Assembly: GCA_016209865.1 (NCBI GenBank)
Contig: JACQVL010000295.1
Span: 1-11,189, forward strand
Direction of reading: 5' to 3'
Origin: Candidatus Latescibacterota bacterium
GTDB lineage: Bacteria > JAAXHH01 > JACQVL01
DNA: 11,189 nucleotides
Shown here: in pieces, positions 6,554-11,189 of the stretch
Layout of the letters: every line of letters begins with the position of its first letter
Position numbering within the stretch: the stretch's first letter is position 1
Notes under the pieces: generated by a model
The model's database searches: none
Told to the model about the DNA's origin: nothing
The model's input: only the letters and a program-made list of their open reading frames with translations
Position numbers and translations under genes: made by a program

Positions 6554-7354
6554 GTGAAGATCGCCCTGCAAGAAGGTTTGCTGCCCGGTGATTCGTTGGA
6601 CGAAAAGCTCGATTTCGCGGAATCGTTGGAGATCGAAGGACTGGAGGTGTCGGGATGGAGCAAGCCGTATGAGCGTGTCAAGGAGTTAGAGAAAGCCTTA
6701 AAGGGACGGCGCATCACATTCGCGTCCGTCTGCGGGCAGTCGACTTTCGACTTCCTCGACCCCGACCCGGCGAAGCGGAGAGCGAGCATCGAGGAGTCCA
6801 AGCGGAACCTCGACGTGTGTGCCCACTTCGGCGCAGTGGGACAGATCGTCGTGCCGATCTTCGGCGGACCACGCCTCCCGGACCTCTCTCCTTACTTCGA
6901 CGTGATCGAACTGGAGAAACAGATCTTCGTTGAGATCACGAAGGAACTGGCCGCGTACGCGGCTGACCGGAAGACCCTGGTCCTCCTGGAACCCCTCAAC
7001 CGGTACGAGCAGCACCTGCTCCGCCGGCAGGACGACGGGGTGGAGATCATCAAACGGGCGGGCGATCCCCCCGGAGTGAAGCTGTTGAGCGATTTTTTCC
7101 ACATGCACATCGAAGAGACGAGCACCCCCGATGCGTTCCGGCGGGCGGGGAAGTACGTCGGACACGTCCACATGGCGGACAACACGCGCCAGCAGCCGGG
7201 GACGGGGGACATCGACTGGCGAGCCGGCCTGGGGGCGCTGAAGGAGGTCGGGTTCACCGGCTATCTCGCCTACGAGTGCGGGATCGCGGGCGAGCGGAAA
7301 GCGGCGCTCAAGCAGTCGGTCGAGTTCATCCGGAGGATTATTAAGGGCTTGTGA
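6554..7354 (+). CDS. Sugar phosphate isomerase/epimerase-like TIM-barrel protein
   Basis: A 266-residue protein of the xylose-isomerase-like/AP-endonuclease-2 TIM-barrel family. Expected metal and catalytic residues are visible: E146 (LLEPLNRYE), D180 and H183 (LSDFFHMH), H206 (GHVHMADN) and E241 (YECG), matching the Glu-Asp-His-Glu divalent-metal set of D-tagatose 3-epimerase and related ketose or inositol enzymes. R150 and E152 follow the first Glu as in the family. It probably interconverts a ketose, keto-inositol or related polyol; substrate unknown. I chose the GTG at 6554 because AAGAGGAG (6538-6545) sits 8 bases upstream and the product starts with the barrel's first strand (MKIALQEG). 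An ATG at 6476 would add unstructured residues encoded partly by an intergenic repeat. It is the first gene of the plus-strand operon; the next gene starts 26 bases after its stop. Confidence 0.88.
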   Translation: MKIALQEGLLPGDSLDEKLDFAESLEIEGLEVSGWSKPYERVKELEKALKGRRITFASVCGQSTFDFLDPDPAKRRASIEESKRNLDVCAHFGAVGQIVVPIFGGPRLPDLSPYFDVIELEKQIFVEITKELAAYAADRKTLVLLEPLNRYEQHLLRRQDDGVEIIKRAGDPPGVKLLSDFFHMHIEETSTPDAFRRAGKYVGHVHMADNTRQQPGTGDIDWRAGLGALKEVGFTGYLAYECGIAGERKAALKQSVEFIRRIIKGL

Positions 7355-7380
7355 AGATAGGGTGAAAAGGGGAAAAGGCG

Positions 7381-8100
7381 GTGACCGACACCGAACGATA
7401 CGCCTTCGCCATGAATGGCTATCTGACGATCCAGAATGCGCTCTCTGTAGAAGAAGTCGCTGTCCTTAACAACGCGCTGGATCGGGACTTCACGCAGCGC
7501 CGGGAGACGTATTATAGCCGAGGGGATGGCACCCATCAGAGCGTCCGGGTGATGGAAGTCGAGACGGCGTTCGACGCGCTGATCACCCATCCGTCCACGT
7601 TCGAGATGCTCCAGGATCTGATGGGAAAGAATATCGCGTTCTCGGAGCTGTCTGTCATCATCAAGGAGCCGCATACTGACAGCCATGCCGGCTGGCATAA
7701 GGACGCAGGGTACTCAGGGGTTGATCTGACACGCGCGCTCCTGATGATCTCCTCGATCTTCTACCTGACGGACGTCCCGCCGGGTGGGGCGTGTTTCACC
7801 GTCGTCCCGGGAAGTCACCGGTTCGACTGGCCGATGCCGAAAGTGAGTCACCTGGATGAGATGCCCGGTCAGGTCGAGCTGACGGGCAACGCGGGGATGG
7901 CGATTCTCTTCAACGCGAACCTGTGGCACTGTGCCAAACCGAATCGTGCTGACCTCTGGCGGAAGACGGTGCATCTGTATTACTGCCATTCCTGGATGAA
8001 GCCCAGCGGCCATACGAAGTTTCCACCGAGGCTCCTGGAGGCGGCAGATACGCCGTTTCTGAAACAACTCTTCCATACGAATTGGGGAGCGGTGAAGTAG
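7381..8100 (+). CDS. Phytanoyl-CoA dioxygenase (PhyH) family Fe(II)/2-oxoglutarate oxygenase
   Basis: A 239-residue protein with the PhyH-type double-stranded beta-helix signature. The iron-binding triad is H106 and D108 (GWHKDAGY) and H183 (LWHCAKPN), with R194 (WRKTVHLYY) placed to bind 2-oxoglutarate. The family motif GGACFTVVPGSH (136-146) and the N-terminal NGYLTIQNAL also fit. Such enzymes hydroxylate or otherwise oxidise small molecules using O2 and 2-oxoglutarate; bacterial members act on many substrates, not only phytanoyl-CoA, so the name gives the fold only. It starts with GTG, preceded by AAAAGGGG (7365-7372) 8 bases away. Position between the epimerase and SDR genes suggests it acts in the same pathway. 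Confidence 0.9.
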   Translation: MTDTERYAFAMNGYLTIQNALSVEEVAVLNNALDRDFTQRRETYYSRGDGTHQSVRVMEVETAFDALITHPSTFEMLQDLMGKNIAFSELSVIIKEPHTDSHAGWHKDAGYSGVDLTRALLMISSIFYLTDVPPGGACFTVVPGSHRFDWPMPKVSHLDEMPGQVELTGNAGMAILFNANLWHCAKPNRADLWRKTVHLYYCHSWMKPSGHTKFPPRLLEAADTPFLKQLFHTNWGAVK

Positions 8101-8161
8101 GAGGGCGATTCGTCGCGCCCACTCGGCCTCGTCAAGGAGGAAGACAGGAAAGGAGTCATCG

Positions 8162-8893
8162 ATGGGGAAACTCGACGGCAAGGTGGTGCTCGTGACGGGC
8201 GCCAGCCGGGGGATTGGCCGGGGGATCGCGCGTGGATCGGCGCGTGAGGGCGCGAGCGTCGTCTTAGCCGCGCGCGACACCGCCAGGCTGCAGCAGACGG
8301 CGGACGAAATCATCGCCCTGGGCCGGGCGGCGCTGGTCGTCCCGACGGATGTGACGGACGAGCAGCAGGTCGAGACGCTGTTCAGCCGGGCGATGGATCG
8401 GTTCGGCCGGCTGGACGTCCTCTACAACAACGCGGGCGCGTTCAACGGCGGGCCGATCCATGAGTTATCGGTGGCGGACTGGGATCACGTGATCGCGGTG
8501 AACCTGCGCGGCCCGTTCCTCTGCACCCGGCAGGCGTTCCGGATCATGAAGCCACAGGGCGGCGGCCGGATCATCAACATCGGGAGCATCTCGGCCCAGC
8601 GGGTTCGCCCGCATTCCGCCCCGTACAGCACGAGCAAGCACGGCATCTGGGGGCTGACGCAGGTGACCGCCCTCGAAGGCCGCGAGTACGGGATCGTCTG
8701 CAGTTGCCTCCATCCCGGCAACGTCTTGATCGAGCGCCGGGCGGCGAGCGCCGCGACCCAGGATCAAGAGCCGATGATGTCGATCGATGAGTTGGCCGAG
8801 GTCGCGGTCACGATGGCGACTCTCCCGCCTCACATGAACATGCTGGAAGCGATCGTCCTGCCGGTGCAGCAGTTGTATATTGGGAGAGGATGA
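8162..8893 (+). CDS. Short-chain dehydrogenase/reductase (SDR) family oxidoreductase
   Basis: A 243-residue classical SDR. It has the dinucleotide-binding TGASRGIG (12-19), DV at 63-64 (PTDVTD), NNAG (89-92), catalytic N114, S142 (INIGSIS), Y155 and K159 (YSTSK), and the PG motif (HPGNV) after the active site. It oxidises an alcohol or reduces a carbonyl with NAD(P)(H). The A-A-R-D stretch after beta-2 (about 36-39) hints at NADP(H) because of the Arg, but this is weak. AAAGGAG (8149-8155) lies 6 bases before the ATG. It is the third gene of the plus-strand operon. Within this locus it may oxidise a hydroxyl made or exposed by the neighbouring enzymes. Confidence 0.92.
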   Translation: MGKLDGKVVLVTGASRGIGRGIARGSAREGASVVLAARDTARLQQTADEIIALGRAALVVPTDVTDEQQVETLFSRAMDRFGRLDVLYNNAGAFNGGPIHELSVADWDHVIAVNLRGPFLCTRQAFRIMKPQGGGRIINIGSISAQRVRPHSAPYSTSKHGIWGLTQVTALEGREYGIVCSCLHPGNVLIERRAASAATQDQEPMMSIDELAEVAVTMATLPPHMNMLEAIVLPVQQLYIGRG

Positions 8894-8908
8894 AAAGAGG
8901 GAAAGGCA

Positions 8909-8936
8909 GTGACGAGTGACAAGTGACGAGTGACGA
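8909..8936. repeat. Heptanucleotide array, GTGACRA x4
   Basis: Units GTGACGA, GTGACAA, GTGACGA, GTGACGA followed by GTAAA, 15 bases after the SDR stop codon. It is nearly the same as the array at 6214-6241 and in the same orientation. Confidence 0.9.
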
Positions 8937-8944
8937 GTAAAAGC

Positions 8945-8971
8945 GAGAAAAGTTAAGGTTTCTCCTTTTTT
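8945..8971 (+). terminator. Weak terminator-like hairpin after the SDR gene
   Basis: GAGAAA (8945-8950) can pair with TTTCTC (8959-8964) around an 8-base loop, and a run of six T follows (8966-8971). The stem is short and AT-rich, so termination would be inefficient at best. If it does not work, transcripts from the SDR operon would have run into leuC before the insertion. Confidence 0.25.
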
Positions 8972-8993
8972 GTCCCGTAGCAAGGAGATTTCG

Positions 8994-9011
8994 ATGAGGA
9001 TGTGTCGGTAA
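8994..9011 (+). other. Possible leuC leader mini-ORF, truncated by the insertion
   Basis: AAGGAG (8982-8987) followed 6 bases later by ATG gives a very good translation start, but the frame now reads only MRMCR and stops at a TAA (9009-9011) supplied by the end of the mobile element. Joining 9007 to 10267, the inferred pre-insertion order, would give MRMCRLL and a TGA overlapping the leuC ATG (ATGA). It may be a coupled leader peptide. It could also be a chance Shine-Dalgarno/ATG pair. Confidence 0.25.
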
Positions 9012-10169
9012 TCATCCCCATCCCTGAAGGGAGGGGCTTGACCCTGCCGCCTGGCCCATCCGCTCGGGGAGCGCACAGACCAGGGGCGAGTCTTCAGGCT
9101 GGATTACAGCAGCCCCGACTGCGGCAATGGTCTGTGCTCCGTTGAGATCGGCGTCACAGGCACGACCGCAGTGTGAACAGACAAACGCTTTCCCGTGGCG
9201 GGAGCCGAGATGGAAACACGCGGCGCAGGTTTGCGAGGTGTAGCGCGGATCAACGACGACGAGCACCACACCGGCTAGGGCCGCCTTATACTCGATAAAG
9301 GCTCGGAGCTGGGCGAACGCCCAGGAGGTGTGCAGACCGCGTTGAGATTTCCGAACCGTAGTCCGGGCGCGAATGCCCGTCAGATCTTCCAAGGCAATGC
9401 CGCGTCCGGTGTCTTTGGCTGTCTCAACGATCTGCTTGCTGATCGTGTGGTTGATCCAGGTCTGGTAGCGTCGTTCTTTGCCAGACAGGCCCTTGAGCAC
9501 ACGTCTGGTATTCTTTCTCGTCGATCGGGATCGGGTGTTTCCCTTCGCTTGCAACGATTTCCTGACCTTCTGTCGTCTCAGTCGGTAAGCACTCAGAGTT
9601 ACGCTGCCGAACGTGGGCCCGTCGGATGTGGTGGCAATCTCGGTGATGCCCAGATCGACCCCCAGGAGCGCCGTCACGTCAGCGGGCGAGGGATCGATCA
9701 CGGTACAGGTGGCCAACAGGTAGAAGGTGCCCTTCACGAGCACCAGATCACTTTCGCCCTGTCGAGTCCGAAGGAGTTGGTGTTGGCGTTCACCGCAGAC
9801 GAACGGCATGCGATGCCGCTTCCCATCGGCCCAGATCGAGACTTCGTCCTGATCCAGATACCATCGAAGAATCCGATCATCGTAGGCAATGGACCCATGC
9901 CGTTTGAACGTGCGTGGTCGTGTCCGGTCCAGCTTATAGGCATCGGCCACTTTGGCGATACAGCGGACGCCCATCTGGGCTGTCAGACCAAACCGGACCT
10001 TGACCTCCCGATAGACGCCCTGATGGATGGCATACTGCCCAAAGGTCTGGTGCTGCCAGGCCCAGGCCGCAATAGCGGTACAGGCACGGTTGGCCGTTTC
10101 CAGCGTCTTGGTCAGCGCAGCCGCCTGATCGGGCGTGGGAGCGAGTTTGACTTGGGCGGTGAGTTTCAT
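9012..10169 (-). CDS. tnpB: RNA-guided endonuclease TnpB, IS200/IS605 family
   Basis: A 385-residue TnpB of normal length that looks intact. The RuvC-like catalytic residues are D172 (LLGVDLGITE), E261 (GIALEDLTGIR) and D341 (CDADLNGAQ). The zinc finger is C315-x2-C318 and C331-x2-C334. The N-terminal MKLTAQVKLAPTPDQ is the usual TnpB start. In known systems TnpB uses an RNA from the element's right end to cut DNA next to a transposon-specific motif, favouring retention of the element. I chose the ATG at 10169; a longer open frame from 10439 only runs through the left end and antisense to leuC. The stop codon lies about 4 bases from the predicted element end, so the coding sequence overlaps the whole right-end hairpin. 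The gene is opposite to its neighbours. Confidence 0.92.
   Translation of the reverse strand: MKLTAQVKLAPTPDQAAALTKTLETANRACTAIAAWAWQHQTFGQYAIHQGVYREVKVRFGLTAQMGVRCIAKVADAYKLDRTRPRTFKRHGSIAYDDRILRWYLDQDEVSIWADGKRHRMPFVCGERQHQLLRTRQGESDLVLVKGTFYLLATCTVIDPSPADVTALLGVDLGITEIATTSDGPTFGSVTLSAYRLRRQKVRKSLQAKGNTRSRSTRKNTRRVLKGLSGKERRYQTWINHTISKQIVETAKDTGRGIALEDLTGIRARTTVRKSQRGLHTSWAFAQLRAFIEYKAALAGVVLVVVDPRYTSQTCAACFHLGSRHGKAFVCSHCGRACDADLNGAQTIAAVGAAVIQPEDSPLVCALPERMGQAAGSSPSLQGWG
9016..9036. repeat. Right-end subterminal hairpin of the tnpB element
   Basis: CCCC and TCCC (9016-9019 and 9021-9024, A9020 bulged) pair with GGGAGGGG (9029-9036) across a TGAA loop. It lies inside the last codons of tnpB and 8 bases from the predicted right end. 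Confidence 0.7.
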
Positions 10170-10175
10170 ACCCAC

Positions 10176-10204
10176 AAGATAGGCTGTTTGAAGTATTCTG
10201 GCAA
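10176..10204 (-). promoter_or_regulatory. Possible promoter of tnpB
   Basis: On the minus strand TTGCCA (10204-10199) and TATCTT (10181-10176) are 17 bases apart. The -10 box ends only 6 bases before the tnpB ATG, so a transcript from it would be nearly leaderless, in keeping with the absence of a good Shine-Dalgarno before tnpB. Confidence 0.35.
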
Positions 10205-10235
10205 GTATAGAATCGAAGAAGAGCACGATTCCTCC

Positions 10236-10254
10236 CCTCGGCTGAAGCCGGAGG
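10236..10254. repeat. Left-end subterminal hairpin of the tnpB element
   Basis: CCTCGGC (10236-10242) pairs with GCCGGAGG (10247-10254) across a TGAA loop with G10250 bulged. The hairpin foot is 12 bases from the predicted left end. Confidence 0.7.
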
Positions 10255-10272
10255 TTTCCTCGTGAGGTTATT

Positions 10273-11189
10273 ATGATTGCGAAGACGATGTACGAGAAGA
10301 TCTGGGATGCCCACGTCGTCCGGGAACAGCCGGATGGACTCACCATCCTGTATATCGACGCCCATCTCGTCCACGAGGTGACGTCCCCCCAGGCGTTCGA
10401 AGGGCTGCGCGCGGCCGGCCGGCCAGTCCGCCGGCCCAACCTGACGTACGCGACGATGGACCATAACGTGCCGACGACCGACCGGTCGCTCCCGATGACG
10501 GACGCGGTCGCCGCTCTGCAGGTCGAGATGCTCTCCCGGAACTGCCAGGAGTTCGGGGTTCCCCTGTACGACCTCCACAGCCCGAATCAGGGAATCGTCC
10601 ACGTCATCGGCCCGGAGCTTGGCATCACGCAACCGGGCAAGACGATCGTGTGCGGGGACAGCCATACGGCCACGCACGGGGCGTTCGGCGCGTTGGCGTT
10701 CGGGATCGGGACGAGCGAGGTGGAGCATGTCCTGGCTACCCAGTGCCTGCTGCAGAAGCGGTCGAAGACGTTCGAGGTCCGGGTCGACGGCCGGCTGCCC
10801 GCCGGGGTGACGGCGAAGGACATCATCCTGAGCATCATCGGCCGCACCGGCATCGGCGGGGGAGGCGGGATGATCGTCGAGTACACCGGCAGCGCCATCC
10901 GGGGCCTGACGATGGATGAACGGATGACGATCTGCAACATGTCGATCGAATTCGGCGCCCGCGCTGGGATGATCGCCCCGGATGACACGACGGTCGAGTA
11001 CCTCGCCGGCCGGTCGTTCACCCCGAAGGGAGAGGCGTTCGACCGGGCGGTCACACGCTGGACCGGGCTAGCGACGGACGAGGGGGCGGGGTACGACCGG
11101 CAGTTGACGCTCGACGCCGCGACGCTCGTCCCGCAGGTCACCTGGGGCACGAACCCCGGTATGGTCGCCAACGTGACCGGAGTCGTCCC
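10273..11189 (+). CDS. leuC: 3-isopropylmalate dehydratase large subunit, C-terminus cut by window edge
   Basis: The first 305 codons of LeuC, which forms the leucine-biosynthesis isomeroisomerase with LeuD and interconverts 2- and 3-isopropylmalate in the cytoplasm. Near-diagnostic stretches are present: [72 protein letters not shown] and [10 protein letters not shown]. The three Cys that hold the 4Fe-4S cluster come later in the family (the first near residue 350), so they fall outside the window; roughly 160 residues are missing. The ATG at 10273 gives the usual N-terminus. GAGG (10264-10267), 5 bases upstream, is formed across the predicted junction with the mobile element, so the element may have replaced the native translation signal. 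leuD would be expected downstream. Confidence 0.95.
   Translation, partial: MIAKTMYEKIWDAHVVREQPDGLTILYIDAHLVHEVTSPQAFEGLRAAGRPVRRPNLTYATMDHNVPTTDRSLPMTDAVAALQVEMLSRNCQEFGVPLYDLHSPNQGIVHVIGPELGITQPGKTIVCGDSHTATHGAFGALAFGIGTSEVEHVLATQCLLQKRSKTFEVRVDGRLPAGVTAKDIILSIIGRTGIGGGGGMIVEYTGSAIRGLTMDERMTICNMSIEFGARAGMIAPDDTTVEYLAGRSFTPKGEAFDRAVTRWTGLATDEGAGYDRQLTLDAATLVPQVTWGTNPGMVANVTGVV

Larger units (their letters stand above)
8992..9140 (-). ncRNA. Predicted TnpB omegaRNA (reRNA) with guide outside the right end
   Basis: Known TnpB systems take their guide RNA from the 3' part of tnpB and the right end, with the guide copied from the flank just beyond the element. Here the scaffold would be the minus strand upstream of 9008, including the right-end hairpin at 9016-9036, and the guide would begin at 9007 (CGACACATCCTCATCG for the first 16). 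The left boundary of the scaffold is a rough guess. No RNA evidence is available. Confidence 0.4.
9008..10266 (-). mobile_element. IS200/IS605-type element carrying tnpB only
   Basis: Read on the minus strand, the left end is near 10266 and the right end near 9008. The left end has a hairpin (10236-10254) and the right end a hairpin (9016-9036). Both have a 7-8 bp stem, one bulged base and a TGAA loop (plus strand), as is typical of the subterminal palindromes of this family. The flank before the left end reads ATAAC, and the right end itself finishes ATTAC. There are no terminal inverted repeats or target duplications, as expected for this single-strand mechanism. No tnpA (HUH Tyr transposase) is present, so movement would need one in trans. 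Boundaries are inferred from the two hairpins and the similar AC-ending pentamers and could be off by a few bases. Confidence 0.7.

Noticed and set aside
10185-10215. Plus-strand promoter in the element driving leuC (TTGAAG ... TATAGA)
   Set aside because: The boxes are only about 12 bases apart, too close for sigma70.
9330-10265. Plus-strand 311-codon open frame opposite tnpB
   Set aside because: The minus strand carries a complete TnpB with its catalytic residues and zinc finger. The plus frame has no domain pattern.
10170-10439. N-terminal extension of TnpB
   Set aside because: It would run through the element's left end and antisense to leuC. The family start is at 10169.
10587-11171. 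Minus-strand 194-codon open frame opposite leuC
   Set aside because: The plus strand is unmistakably LeuC. The antisense protein has no family features.

Overview
The window (about 60% GC by eye) comes from a Gram-negative bacterium, because it encodes an outer-membrane beta-barrel and two lipoproteins. The combination of a mandelate-racemase-family enzyme, a xylose-isomerase-like TIM barrel, a PhyH dioxygenase and an SDR, with many short intergenic repeats, resembles uncultivated phyla such as Latescibacterota or Poribacteria. That placement is inference: no rRNA or marker phylogeny is available here.

Layout. Positions 1-6201 form a minus-strand run of five genes, read right to left: an enolase-superfamily enzyme (5065-6201), a protein that looks like two SIS sugar-phosphate domains in tandem (3774-4955), a TonB-dependent-receptor-like barrel (1488-3695), a lipoprotein coupled to it by a GTGA overlap (574-1491), and a TPR lipoprotein cut by the window edge (1-554). 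Positions 6202-6553 are a divergent control region with two sigma70-type promoters facing outward, a small inverted repeat between them and a large hairpin-forming repeat. Positions 6554-8893 are a plus-strand operon: sugar-phosphate isomerase/epimerase-like protein, PhyH-type Fe(II)/2-oxoglutarate oxygenase, and SDR oxidoreductase. Positions 9008-10266 are an IS200/IS605-type element carrying only tnpB, on the minus strand, inserted six bases before the start of leuC (10273 onward, cut by the window edge).

How it may work together. The two divergent operons look like one uptake-and-catabolism locus. The barrel and lipoproteins would handle import of a compound, and the enolase-superfamily enzyme, SIS protein, TIM-barrel epimerase, oxygenase and SDR would process it. 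The substrate cannot be read from the sequence. A sugar acid, cyclitol or modified sugar is plausible. leuC looks like ordinary leucine biosynthesis. Before the insertion it lay about 120 bases behind the SDR gene on the same strand.

Most notable points: every short tandem repeat seen in the intergenic gaps has a 7-base period although the unit sequences differ; the divergent promoters are unusually clear; the TnpB element has readable ends, and its predicted guide points back at its own empty site over a possible leuC leader ORF; the SIS protein shows internal duplication; and the outer-membrane barrel shows no recognisable plug domain.
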